DNA of 64,000 nt from the NCBI RefSeq assembly GCF_014842975.1, contig NZ_JACYXK010000028.1, forward strand, positions 496,001 through 560,000, given 5' to 3'. This document shows, piece by piece, positions 28,307-37,539 of the stretch (its first letter is position 1; the number at the start of each line of letters is the position of its first letter). This DNA is from Rhodanobacter sp. DHB23 (GTDB lineage: Bacteria; Pseudomonadota; Gammaproteobacteria; Xanthomonadales; Rhodanobacteraceae). The translations under genes were made by a program, and so were the position numbers. The notes under the pieces were generated by a model, which worked only from the letters and a program-made list of their open reading frames with translations, had not been told where the DNA came from and made no database searches.

Positions 28307-29545
28307 TCAAACGCGACGGAACGCCAGCGTGCCGTTGGTGCCGCCGAAGCCGAACGAGTTGGAGATCACCACGTCGAGCTTGGCCTCGCGCGCGGTGTGC
28401 GCCACGAAGTCGAGGTCGCAGCCTTCGCCCGGCTCGTCGAGGTTGATCGTGGGCGGCAGCACCTGGTCGCGCAGCGCGAGGATGGAGAAGATCGCCTCCA
28501 CGCCGCCGGCTGCGCCCAGCAGGTGGCCGGTCACCGACTTGGTCGAGCTCATCGCCAGCTTGTACGCGTGGTCGCCGAACACGCGCTTGGCGGCCAGCAC
28601 TTCGCCGAGGTCGCCCAGCGGCGTCGAGGTGCCGTGCGCGTTGATGTATTGCACGTCGGCAGGGTTGAGGCCGGCGTCCTTCAACGCGCTTTCCATGCAG
28701 CGCGCCGCACCCTCGCCACCCTCGCTGGGCGCGGTGATGTGGTAGGCGTCGCCGCTCATGCCGAAGCCGACGAGCTCCGCGTAGATGCGCGCGCCGCGCG
28801 CCTTGGCGTGTTCGTACTCTTCCAGCACCAGCACGCCGGCGCCGTCGGACAACACGAAGCCGTCGCGGTCCTTGTCCCACGGACGGCTGGCCTTGCCCGG
28901 CTCGTCGTTGCGGGTGGACATCGCCTTGGCCGAGCAGAAGCCCGCCATCGCCGTGCCGGTGGTGGCGAACTCGGCGCCGCCGGCGATCATCACGTCGGCA
29001 TCGCCGTACTGGATCATCCGCGCGGCCAGGCCGATGTTGTGCGTGCCGGTGGTGCAGGCGGTGACGCAGGCGATGTTCGGGCCCTTCAGGCCGAACATGA
29101 TCGACAGGTGGCCCGACACCATGTTGATGATCGACGAGGGCACGAAGAACGGTGACACGCGGCGCGGGCCCTTGTCGTGCAGTTCGATCGAGGTGTGCTC
29201 GATGGTGTGCAGGCCGCCGATGCCGGCCGCCACCGCCACGCCGATGCGCGGCGCGTTGGCCTCGGTCACTTCCAGCCCGGAATCCTTCAGCGCCTGCGTG
29301 CCCGCGGCGATGCCGTAGTGGATGAAGGGATCCATCTTCTTGATCTCTTTCGGCGCGATCCACTGCGCCGGATCGAAATCCTTCACCTGGCCGGCGATGC
29401 GCGTGGCATAGGTGGCCGCATCGAAATGGGTCACCGGGCCGATGCCGCTGGCACCCTTGAGGATGTTGTCCCAGGCCGTGGGCAGGTCGTTGCCGACCGG
29501 CGAGATGATGCCCATGCCGGTGACTACCACGCGTCGCTTGCTCAT
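28307..29545 (-). CDS. fabF: Beta-ketoacyl-ACP synthase II
   Basis: FabF (412 residues) elongates acyl-ACP by condensation with malonyl-ACP. The nucleophile Cys is in [12 protein letters not shown], and the catalytic His pair is in [11 protein letters not shown] and [13 protein letters not shown]. The N-terminus [17 protein letters not shown] is typical. The start at 29545 has GGA 8 nt upstream. It is separated from acpP by a 189-bp gap that contains a terminator-like hairpin. It lies immediately upstream of pabB. Confidence 0.97.
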   Translation of the reverse strand: MSKRRVVVTGMGIISPVGNDLPTAWDNILKGASGIGPVTHFDAATYATRIAGQVKDFDPAQWIAPKEIKKMDPFIHYGIAAGTQALKDSGLEVTEANAPRIGVAVAAGIGGLHTIEHTSIELHDKGPRRVSPFFVPSSIINMVSGHLSIMFGLKGPNIACVTACTTGTHNIGLAARMIQYGDADVMIAGGAEFATTGTAMAGFCSAKAMSTRNDEPGKASRPWDKDRDGFVLSDGAGVLVLEEYEHAKARGARIYAELVGFGMSGDAYHITAPSEGGEGAARCMESALKDAGLNPADVQYINAHGTSTPLGDLGEVLAAKRVFGDHAYKLAMSSTKSVTGHLLGAAGGVEAIFSILALRDQVLPPTINLDEPGEGCDLDFVAHTAREAKLDVVISNSFGFGGTNGTLAFRRV

Positions 29546-29654
29546 GCTGTTTTCCTTCGTGTTGCGGGGAGCCGGCTCGCGGCCGTCGCCCTTCGTTCGC
29601 GGATGCACGCGGCCAGGCCGCACCATACGGGATCGGACGTTACAGATTGCAGAA

Positions 29655-29681
29655 ACGAAAACTGCGCCATGTCGGCGCAGC
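29655..29681 (-). terminator. Intrinsic terminator or attenuator between acpP and fabF
   Basis: On the minus strand CTGCGCC-GACAT-GGCGCAG forms a 7-bp stem, followed by TTTTCGTTTC. It lies about 54 bases past the acpP stop, so it could lower fabF expression relative to acpP, which cells need in excess. Confidence 0.65.
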
Positions 29682-29734
29682 TTCCGGTACCGCTTGCGAA
29701 GCAGTGGCGCATCGCGCCCGCCTGCGTCGCCCGA

Positions 29735-29974
29735 TCAATCCTTGGAGTGGGCCTTGATGTAGTCCACGGCCTGCTGCACGGTGGTGATCTTCTCGGCGTC
29801 TTCGTCCGGGATCTCGGTCTCGAACTCTTCTTCCAGCGCCATCACCAGCTCGACGGTGTCGAGCGAGTCGGCGCCCAGATCGTCCACGAACGAAGCGTTC
29901 GCCGTGACTTCATCTTCCTTCACGCCCAGCTGCTCGACGACGATCTTCTTGACGCGCTCTTCGATGGTGCTCAT
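29735..29974 (-). CDS. acpP: Acyl carrier protein
   Basis: AcpP (79 residues) is the small acidic carrier of fatty-acid synthesis. The phosphopantetheine Ser is in the canonical [20 protein letters not shown]. Length and acidity match the family. It sits between fabG and fabF as in most gammaproteobacteria. The 229-bp gap upstream to fabG, longer than elsewhere in the cluster, may hold its own promoter. Confidence 0.99.
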   Translation of the reverse strand: MSTIEERVKKIVVEQLGVKEDEVTANASFVDDLGADSLDTVELVMALEEEFETEIPDEDAEKITTVQQAVDYIKAHSKD

Positions 29975-30203
29975 TGCAAATCTCCCACGGGGAATGTGTT
30001 GTGCGCCGGCTTGCGGCCGGCAAAGACCGGCGGATTGTAGTGGCTAAGCCGCAGGGCCGCCATGCATCCCGCCAATGTTGCGGTACCGGCCTTGCGGCCG
30101 AAACGAAAACGCGATTGTCGCCGAAAATTCGACCATGCGCGACAGTTTTGGCATGCGTTGCCGTATGGACTCGGCGGCGTTTGAAACTGCCGCATCGCCT
30201 CCA

Positions 30204-30947
30204 TCAGGGCATGTACATGCCGCCGTTGACGTGCAGCGTTTCGCCGGTGATGTAGGCCGCGGCGGGCGACGCGAGGAAGCCCACCGCCTTGGCGATGTCG
30301 CTGGCATCGCCCAGCCGGCCCAGCGCGATCTGGCCGAGCAGGCCTTCCTTCGCCGACTCCGGCAGCGCGCGCGTCATGTCGGTGTCGATGAAGCCCGGCG
30401 CCACCACGTTCACGGTGATGCCGCGCGAACCGATCTCGCGCGCCAGCGACTTGGAGAACGCGATGATGCCGGCCTTGGCCGCCGCGTAGTTGGACTGGCC
30501 CGGGTTGCCGGTGAGGCCGATCACCGAGGCGATCGAGATGATGCGCCCCTTGCGCGCCTTCATCATGCCGCGCATCACCGCCTTGCTGGTGCGGAACACC
30601 GAGCTGAGGTTGGTGTCGAGGATGGCCTGCCAGTCCGCCTCCGGCATGCGCATCAGCAACTGGTCGCGGGTGATACCCGCGTTGTTGACCAGGATGCTCA
30701 CCGCGCCGAACTCCTTGGCGATGCCGTCGATCAGCGCTTCCACCGCGGCGGTGTCGACCACGTCCAGCACGCGGCCATGGCCGCCGCGCGCAGCCAGCCG
30801 CTCGCCGATGGCGGCCGCACCGTTTTCGCTGGTGGCCGTGCCGATCACGGTGGCGCCCATCGCCGCCAGCTCGTCCGCGATCGCCGCGCCGATGCCGCGG
30901 CTGGCGCCGGTGACCAGCGCGATTTCACCTTGCAGAATTGCACTCAT
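30204..30947 (-). CDS. fabG: 3-oxoacyl-ACP reductase
   Basis: FabG (247 residues) is the NADPH-dependent short-chain reductase of fatty-acid elongation. It shows the cofactor motif TGASRGIGAAIA, NNAGITRD, and the catalytic YAAAK tetrad segment (NYAAAKAGIIAFSKSL). The C-terminus ITGETLHVNGGMYMP is typical. The start at 30947 is the family start (MSAILQGEIALVTG), almost touching the stop of the small DUF1737 gene upstream. Confidence 0.97.
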   Translation of the reverse strand: MSAILQGEIALVTGASRGIGAAIADELAAMGATVIGTATSENGAAAIGERLAARGGHGRVLDVVDTAAVEALIDGIAKEFGAVSILVNNAGITRDQLLMRMPEADWQAILDTNLSSVFRTSKAVMRGMMKARKGRIISIASVIGLTGNPGQSNYAAAKAGIIAFSKSLAREIGSRGITVNVVAPGFIDTDMTRALPESAKEGLLGQIALGRLGDASDIAKAVGFLASPAAAYITGETLHVNGGMYMP

Positions 30948-30948
30948 G

Positions 30949-31152
30949 TCAGTTCTCGTGGGTTGTGTGATGCGACGGCCAGACCACGGCCTGCGCGACA
31001 ATGACCGACTTGCCGTCGAAGGTTGCGGCAGGGGATCCGTACAGCGTATAGCCCAGCGCCAATGCTTCGCTCACCCTCCGGCAGAACGCGGAGTCGTCCG
31101 GGCCGGTAAGCAATCGATATGCAGGCAGCCCCTCGGGTGGCGATGATTTCAC
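30949..31152 (-). CDS. DUF1737 small protein
   Basis: This 67-residue cytoplasmic protein matches the DUF1737 pattern: YRLLTGPDDSAFCRRVSEAL near the N-terminus, then a Gly-Tyr turn (ALGYTLYGSPAATFDG) and a strand VIVAQAV. Its function is not known. It is inserted between fabD and fabG, with 15 bp to fabD and 1 bp to fabG, so it must be co-transcribed with fatty-acid synthesis genes. A link to acyl metabolism is inference from context only. Confidence 0.8.
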   Translation of the reverse strand: MKSSPPEGLPAYRLLTGPDDSAFCRRVSEALALGYTLYGSPAATFDGKSVIVAQAVVWPSHHTTHEN

Positions 31153-31167
31153 GCGTACGACTCCGGA

Positions 31168-32121
31168 TCAGGGGTTCTGCCAGTCGCCTTGCGTCTGGGC
31201 AAGTTCGGCAGGCATACCGATGGCGCGCGCTTCCAGCGATTTGTCGATGCGCTTGACCAAGCCGGCCAGCACCTTGCCCGGGCCGCACTCGGCGATGCGC
31301 GTGGCGCCGCCGGCGGCCAGCGCCTGCACGCATTCGGTCCAGCGCACCGGCAGGTAGAGCTGGCGCTGCAGCGCGCCGCGGATGTCTTCGATGTTGTCGT
31401 AACGCTTCGCCTCGGCGTTCTGCACCACCGGGATCGCCGGCAACTGCCACGACAGCGCAGCCATGCGCTCGCCCAGCCTGTCGGCGGCATCGCGCATCAG
31501 CATGCAGTGCGAAGGCACCGACACGGCGAGCTTCACCGCCTTCTTCACGCCCAGCTCGGCGAGCCTGGCCAGCGCGCGATCCACCGCCTCGGCGTTGCCC
31601 GCGATCACCAGCTGGCCCGGCGAGTTGTAGTTGGCCGGCGCCACCACCTGGCCTTGCGCGACTTCTTCGCACACCTGTGCGATCTGCGCGTCGTCGCCAC
31701 CGAGGATGGCCGCCATCGCGCCGGTGCCCGCCGGCACCGCCGCCTGCATCAGGCGACCGCGTTCAGCCACCAGCGCCGCCGCATCGTGCAGCGACAAGGC
31801 ACCTGCGCAGACCAGCGCGCTGTACTCGCCGAGGCTGTGGCCGGACAACTGCACAGGCTGCGCGCCACCGAGCTTCTGCCACACGCGCCACACCGCCACG
31901 CTGGCGGCGAGCAGCGCGGGCTGCGTGTTCTCGGTGCGGTTGAGCTGGTCTTCCGGCCCCTGCTGGCTGAGCTCCCACAGATCCACGCCCGCGCCCTGCG
32001 AAGCCTCGTCGAAGCTCGCCTTCACCTCGCCATGCGCGGCGGCCAGTTCGGCCAGCATGCCGACCGATTGCGAACCCTGGCCGGGGAAGACGAAGGCGAG
32101 ATGGGAATGGGCGGCAGTCAT
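31168..32121 (-). CDS. fabD: Malonyl-CoA:ACP transacylase
   Basis: FabD (317 residues) transfers malonyl groups from CoA to ACP. The nucleophile elbow GHSLGEYSALVCAGALSL holds the catalytic Ser, the oxyanion segment FPGQGSQSVGM is at the N-terminus, and the active-site His is in VSVPSHCMLM. The start at 32121 gives the standard N-terminus; the frame stays open upstream through the fabH region. It lies 107 bp downstream of fabH. Confidence 0.97.
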   Translation of the reverse strand: MTAAHSHLAFVFPGQGSQSVGMLAELAAAHGEVKASFDEASQGAGVDLWELSQQGPEDQLNRTENTQPALLAASVAVWRVWQKLGGAQPVQLSGHSLGEYSALVCAGALSLHDAAALVAERGRLMQAAVPAGTGAMAAILGGDDAQIAQVCEEVAQGQVVAPANYNSPGQLVIAGNAEAVDRALARLAELGVKKAVKLAVSVPSHCMLMRDAADRLGERMAALSWQLPAIPVVQNAEAKRYDNIEDIRGALQRQLYLPVRWTECVQALAAGGATRIAECGPGKVLAGLVKRIDKSLEARAIGMPAELAQTQGDWQNP

Positions 32122-32228
32122 GCAGGTTTCTCCAACGGAAAAGCTCAAGGCCTCCGCCCCGGGTCCGCACCCACATTGCTGGAGATGGGGAAACCCGGGC
32201 TGGAGGTTTCGGACGAATCGCGAGTCGA

Positions 32229-33203
32229 TCAGTAGCGCAGCAGCGCCGAGGCCCAGGTGAAGCCGCCGCCGAACGCTTCCAGCAGCAGGTTCTGGCCGCG
32301 CTGCACCTTGCCCGAGCGCACCGCGTAATCCAGTGCCAGCGGCACCGAGCCGGACGAAGTATTGGCGTGCTGGTCGACGGTGACGATCACGCGGTCCATC
32401 GGCATCTCCAGCCGCTTCGCGGTGGCTTCGATGATGCGCAGGTTGGCCTGGTGCGGGATCAGCCAGTCGATGTCGGCCTCGTGCATGCCGGCGGCTTCCA
32501 GCGTCTCGCCGACCAGCGAATCCAGCGTCTTCACCGCGACCTTGAACACTTCGCGGCCGGCCATCTTGATGCGCACGCCGTGGTTGGGCTCGTCCTTGAA
32601 GCCGACGGACACGCCCACCGGGTTCCACAGCAGTTCCTTGTAGCCGCCATCGGCGTGCATGCAGGTGGCGTAGATGCCGGGCTCGCTGGAGGCTTCCAGC
32701 ACTACCGCACCGGCGCCGTCGCCGAACAGCACGCAGGTCTCGCGCTCGTTCCAGTCGACCATGCGGGTCAGCGTCTCGGCGCCGATCACCAGCACCTTCT
32801 TCGACTGGCCGCTCTTGATGAACTTGTCGGCGATGCCCAGCGCATACATGAAGCCCGAGCAGGCGGCATTGACGTCGAACGCCGCGCAACCGTTCGCGCC
32901 AAGGCGCTGCTGCACCAGGCAGGCGGTGGACGGGAAGATGATGTCGGGCGTGGTCGTGCCGAGCACGATCAGGTCCAGTTCGGCGGCCTTCACGCCGGCC
33001 GCTTCCAGCGCACGCTGGGCGGCGAGGAAGGCCAGGTCGCCCGTGGTCTCACCGTCGGCGGCAATGTGACGCTGGCGGATGCCGGTACGGGTGCGGATCC
33101 ATTCGTCGCTGGTGTCGACGATCTTCTCCAGATCGGCGTTGCTGACGGCGCGCTCGGGCAGTGCGCTGCCGGTGGCGATGATGCGGGAGTAGATCGGGGC
33201 CAT
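32229..33203 (-). CDS. fabH: Beta-ketoacyl-ACP synthase III
   Basis: FabH (324 residues) starts fatty-acid synthesis from acetyl-CoA and malonyl-ACP. The Cys-His-Asn triad is visible in NAACSGFMYAL, IPHQANLRII and DQHANTSSGSVPLALD. The start at 33203 (MAPIYSRIIATG) is the family N-terminus. plsX, which often sits between rpmF and fabH, is absent; as far as I recall this also holds in Xanthomonas. A 185-bp gap with a strong hairpin separates it from rpmF. Confidence 0.97.
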   Translation of the reverse strand: MAPIYSRIIATGSALPERAVSNADLEKIVDTSDEWIRTRTGIRQRHIAADGETTGDLAFLAAQRALEAAGVKAAELDLIVLGTTTPDIIFPSTACLVQQRLGANGCAAFDVNAACSGFMYALGIADKFIKSGQSKKVLVIGAETLTRMVDWNERETCVLFGDGAGAVVLEASSEPGIYATCMHADGGYKELLWNPVGVSVGFKDEPNHGVRIKMAGREVFKVAVKTLDSLVGETLEAAGMHEADIDWLIPHQANLRIIEATAKRLEMPMDRVIVTVDQHANTSSGSVPLALDYAVRSGKVQRGQNLLLEAFGGGFTWASALLRY

Positions 33204-33313
33204 TCCGTTTTCCGTGGTACGCAAACCGTGCATTGAACGCCCTGCGCGGCGCATGCGCAACCGTCCGGACGGCGGGAGTCCGGGCGACGGGAAGCGCCCG
33301 GCGTGCCGAAACG

Positions 33314-33341
33314 CGAAACGGCGCGTCGCCGCGCCGTTTCG
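33314..33341 (-). terminator. Perfect 12-bp hairpin between rpmF and fabH
   Basis: CGAAACGGCGCG-TCGC-CGCGCCGTTTCG is a perfect stem-loop about 47 bases past the rpmF stop. The T-run on the minus strand is weak (GTTTCGG), so partial termination or mRNA-end protection is more likely than full termination. Confidence 0.5.
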
Positions 33342-33387
33342 TTCGATGCCTGCAGCCGGATTCCGCGCAGGGAACCCGCGAGCGCGA

Positions 33388-33582
33388 TCAGTCCTCGACC
33401 GACACGGCGCCCTTGGTCTCGATGACCTTCTTGCCGCGGTAGAAACCGTCGGCGGTGACGTGGTGGCGCAGGTGCACCTCGCCGCTGGTCGGGTCGGTGG
33501 ACAGCTGCACGGTCTTCAGCTTGTCGTGCGCGCGACGCATGCCGCGGGTGGACGGGGTACGGCGGCTCTTGGCAACGGCCAT
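33388..33582 (-). CDS. rpmF: 50S ribosomal protein L32
   Basis: L32 (64 residues) is a small basic protein of the large ribosomal subunit. The N-terminus [20 protein letters not shown] is diagnostic. The later [18 protein letters not shown] lacks the paired Cys zinc motif, as in the C-minus form of proteobacteria. It starts after a purine-rich leader, 63 bp from the end of yceD, its usual partner. It shares the yceD promoter. Confidence 0.98.
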   Translation of the reverse strand: MAVAKSRRTPSTRGMRRAHDKLKTVQLSTDPTSGEVHLRHHVTADGFYRGKKVIETKGAVSVED

Positions 33583-33645
33583 GGTAGTTCTCCAACTGAA
33601 CCTGTTTCGATGTTCACATGATCGGGGCCGCATGCCCCGACCGGC

Positions 33646-34164
33646 TTACTTCTTCAGTTCGCGCAACACCGCGAACGGATTGTTCTCGCGCGACTGCGCC
33701 TCGTCCTGTTCCGGCTCGCCGCCATCCACCAGCGCGTCGGGCAGGCTGCTGTCCGGGTTCACCGGCACCAGCGGCAAGGCCAGCAGCAACTCGTCCTCGA
33801 TCACGTCCGCCGGATGCAGGCGACCGTCCTCGGGCACCAGCAGCGGCTCGCAACCCGGCGGCAAACCCGCCTCGTCGCGCTCCTGCCGGATCAGGCCGAG
33901 CCGGCTGTCCACCGCCACCGGCAACACGAACGGCTCAAGCGTACGCTGGCAGATCATCGCCAGCGACGCCTGTGCATGGACATCCACGTAGTCCGTGCCC
34001 AGCCCGTCGCGGCCGAAATCCAGCCGGTAACGCACCTCGCCTTCGTCGCCGGCCAAGGCGCTGCACAAGCGCCCCAGATCGGCTACCGGCATCGATCCTT
34101 CGAACGAACGCCGCGCCGAAACCATGCGCCAAGCGTCCACGGACTCTGGCAGTGTCACGGACAT
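33646..34164 (-). CDS. yceD: YceD/DUF177 family protein
   Basis: This 172-residue DUF177 protein is linked in E. coli and plants to 23S rRNA accumulation and is nearly always next to rpmF. The family segments are VDVHAQASLAMICQRTLEP and ADVIEDELLLALPLVP, and the C-terminus ENNPFAVLRELKK is typical. The start at 34164 follows directly on a strong promoter whose expected transcription start is only about 3 bases upstream, so the transcript is probably leaderless. It is the first gene of the yceD-rpmF-fab series. Confidence 0.93.
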   Translation of the reverse strand: MSVTLPESVDAWRMVSARRSFEGSMPVADLGRLCSALAGDEGEVRYRLDFGRDGLGTDYVDVHAQASLAMICQRTLEPFVLPVAVDSRLGLIRQERDEAGLPPGCEPLLVPEDGRLHPADVIEDELLLALPLVPVNPDSSLPDALVDGGEPEQDEAQSRENNPFAVLRELKK

Positions 34165-34173
34165 AATCGGCGA

Positions 34174-34202
34174 ATGGTAAGTTCGTGGACGACCGAAGTC
34201 AA
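34174..34202 (-). promoter_or_regulatory. Strong sigma-70-type promoter for yceD-rpmF-fab genes
   Basis: On the minus strand it reads TTGACT, 17 nt, TACCAT. The -10 box ends only 10 bases before the yceD ATG, so the mRNA should have almost no 5' leader. Confidence 0.7.
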
Positions 34203-34300
34203 CCGACAATCAAGCGCTTGCGTCGTCCGTTTCGTGCATTTTGCCTGATCCGCCCCGCATGCGGCAGACTGCACGCCCATCCCGTCCGAAGCCTTGCCGC

Positions 34301-34750
34301 GTGAACCTTCCCCTGACGCTGGGCGTGCTCGCGCTGCTGATCCTGGTCGCCGCGTCGATCTGGGCGCTGACCTCGCGCCGCTGGCAGAACCGGCGCGCCG
34401 CCGACCTGCAGCAGTTGCTGGACCTCGCCGATCGGCTGGAAAACGACCTGAAAAGCTGCCGCGCCGGCCTGCAACAGGCCCACGCGGTCATGGCGACCAA
34501 CCCCGACCTGCCTGCCGCCAGCGAACAGGACGCCCGCCATGCGATCGACGCCGGCCTGCAGGCACTGCTGCGCCAGCGCATCTGGATCCGCGACCGCGCC
34601 GCCCGCGCCAGCCAGCAGGAACTCGACGAGACCGCGGCCGCCATGCGTGCCAGCCGCGACCGCCTGCAACCGCTGCAGCAGGCGCTGGACGCCGCCCAGC
34701 GCGACCTGGACAGCGCGATGCGCGAACACATCCACCGCGACGTCGAATGA
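34301..34750 (+). CDS. Small membrane-anchored coiled-coil protein, function unknown
   Basis: This hypothetical protein (149 residues from the GTG at 34301) has one N-terminal membrane helix (LPLTLGVLALLILVAASIWAL). A long Ala/Arg/Gln-rich helical tail follows, likely coiled coil, and ends REHIHRDVE. No catalytic motif is visible. An ATG at 34259 would add 14 residues before the helix; neither start has a strong ribosome site. Its stop overlaps the start of the Maf-type pyrophosphatase gene, so the two are coupled. It is divergent from yceD. Confidence 0.7.
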   Translation: MNLPLTLGVLALLILVAASIWALTSRRWQNRRAADLQQLLDLADRLENDLKSCRAGLQQAHAVMATNPDLPAASEQDARHAIDAGLQALLRQRIWIRDRAARASQQELDETAAAMRASRDRLQPLQQALDAAQRDLDSAMREHIHRDVE

Positions 34751-35337
34751 ACACTCCCGCGCCCCGCATCGTGCTCGCCTCCACCTCGCGCTACCGCGCC
34801 GAACTGCTGCGCCGCCTGCTGCCGGAGTTCGAGCAGCGCGCCCCCGGCACCAACGAGGCCGCCCTGCCCGGCGAAGCGCCGGCCGCGCGCGCGGCACGGC
34901 TCGCCCTCGCCAAGGCCGTGGCTGCCGCAGGCGATTTCCGCGATGCGCTGGTGGTCGGCTCCGACCAGGTCGCCGAGCTGGACGACGAGACGCTGGACAA
35001 GCCGGGCAGCGCGGCGAACGCACGCGCCCAGCTCGCCGCCAGCTCCGGCCGCGTGGTGCATTTCCACACCGCGTTGTGCCTGCTCGACACCCGCAACGGC
35101 CACCACCAGTCGCATGTCGACCGCACCCACGTGCACTTCCGCACACTCGACGCTGCGGAAATCGAACGCTACGTGGCACACGAACAACCGCTGGACTGCG
35201 CTGGCAGCTTCAAGTGCGAGGGACTGGGCATCAGCCTGTTCGAACGCATCGAGAGCGAGGACCCCAGCGCGTTGATCGGCCTGCCGTTGATCGCACTGGC
35301 GCGGATGCTGCGCTCGGCAGGCGTTGCCGTGCCCTGA
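34747..35337 (+). CDS. yceF: Maf/YceF-type nucleoside triphosphate pyrophosphatase
   Basis: This 196-residue Maf-family enzyme hydrolyses non-canonical nucleotides; the YceF subgroup prefers 7-methyl-GTP. The substrate motif LASTSRYRAELLRRLLPEF is at the N-terminus. The catalytic Asp region VVGSDQV follows, then DKPGSAANARAQL. The ATG at 34747 overlaps the preceding stop by 4 nt. As in E. coli it neighbours yceD and rpmF, though on the opposite strand. The stop codon shares its last base with the inverted repeat of the element at 35337. Confidence 0.9.
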   Translation: MNTPAPRIVLASTSRYRAELLRRLLPEFEQRAPGTNEAALPGEAPAARAARLALAKAVAAAGDFRDALVVGSDQVAELDDETLDKPGSAANARAQLAASSGRVVHFHTALCLLDTRNGHHQSHVDRTHVHFRTLDAAEIERYVAHEQPLDCAGSFKCEGLGISLFERIESEDPSALIGLPLIALARMLRSAGVAVP

Positions 35338-35557
35338 GAGCCTGTTCACGGTCTCCCCATAGCCCGCGCGAGGAGCTGTTTGCACGCAGGCCCAGCCAAG
35401 GAAGAGTGAAGGTACGCGGGGAGAGTCCATGGATGGACTCGGCTTTGAGGAGCGAGGAGTGGACGTCCGTCCACGACTGAGTGATGACGCCGGCATGCCG
35501 GCAAGCTGACCCGGCCCTCCGGGTTGCCTGGCCATGGGGAGATCGTAAACAGGCTCT
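35337..35557. repeat. MITE-like element B after yceF
   Basis: Terminal inverted repeats of 28 bp (35337-35364, beginning AGAGCCTGTTCACGGTCTCC, and 35530-35557) differ at three positions. The core shares GGAGCTGTTTGC, AAGGAAGAG, GACTGAG-GATGACGC and CGGGTTGCCT with the element at 8405-8671. The ends are unrelated to those of that copy. It has two hairpins: GAGTCC-ATGGAT-GGACTC (35423-35440) and GTGGAC-GTCC-GTCCAC (35459-35474). With about 87 bp of further spacer it fills the gap between yceF and the MoxR gene. Confidence 0.75.
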
Positions 35558-35644
35558 GAAGCCGCGCGTACCGCAAACCGGGTACGCTGCTGCATTCGCC
35601 GCCGCAGGGCGGCCACCACCCACGAACTGCCGCGAGTCCGCTTG

Positions 35645-36591
<947 letters not shown>

Positions 36592-36592
<1 letters not shown>

Positions 36593-37539
36593 TGCGCGCC
36601 GCCCTGCGCCGGCTCGCGCAACGCGCCGAACGCCGCCTGCCCGCGCTCACCCGCCTGCGCCAGCCCGAGCCGTTGCCGATCGAACTGGACCGGCGGCGCA
36701 TCTACATCGTGCCCAGCGCCTTCGGACTCGCCTTCGGCGTGCTGCTGCTGGTGATGCTGGTCGGCGCGCTCAACTACGCGAACAACGCCGCCCTGCTGCT
36801 GACCTGCCTGCTCGGCGCGGCCTGCGCGTCCAGCATGCTGCTCGCCTTCCGCACGCTGGACGGGCTGCGCCTGCGCGGCATCCGCGCCGGCCATGCCTTC
36901 GCCGGCGAACCGCTGGAACTGACGCTGGATTTCTCCGCGCCACGTCCGCGCCAGGCGGTGCGGCTGGACTGCGCGGGCGAAACGCACGCCTTCGCCGTGG
37001 ACGGCAGCACCGAATTGAAACTGCACCTGCCCACCAGCTGGCGCGGCTGGCAGGAGCTGCCCCGGCTGCGCATCTGGAGCACCTGGCCGCTGGGCCTGTT
37101 CCGCGCCTGGAGCTGGCTGCGCCCGCAGCAGTCCGTGCTGGTGTGGCCGCGTCCGGAATCCGGCGGCCCGCCGCCGCTCCTGCCCTCCGGCGCCCAGGAA
37201 CGACTGCGCCCGCAGCCGGGCGAGGAACTGGCCGCCCTGCGCGACTACCGCCGCGGCGACGCGCCCCGCCACATCGCATGGAAGGCCAGCGCGCGCCACC
37301 ACGACCTGCTGGTGAAGGACTTCGATCGCCCCGCGCCCCGCGAAGCCTGGCTGCTGGATTGGAACGCCCTGCGTTCGTTCGACGCCGAGACACGCATCGC
37401 CCGCCTCGCGCGCTGGCTGGGCGAGGCGGAGGCGCAGGGCCGCCGCTACAGCCTGCAATTGCCGGGCGGACGCATCGACGTCGGCAGCGGTCCCACGCAT
37501 TACGCGCGCTGCATGGACGCGCTGGCATTGTTGCCATGA
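36592..37539 (+). CDS. DUF58 domain membrane protein
   Basis: This 315-residue protein has two adjacent membrane helices near residues 40-85 (FGLAFGVLLLVMLVGALNYA). The C-terminal DUF58 domain contains the usual RDYRRGDAPRHIAWKASARH. DUF58 proteins accompany MoxR ATPases; their molecular role is unsettled. The start overlaps the moxR-like stop, and its own stop overlaps the transglutaminase gene (ATGA). The three form one tightly packed operon. Confidence 0.9.

Noticed and set aside
33204-33387. Missing or hidden plsX between rpmF and fabH
   Set aside because: The gap is 184 bp and holds only a hairpin; there is no remnant of a PlsX reading frame.
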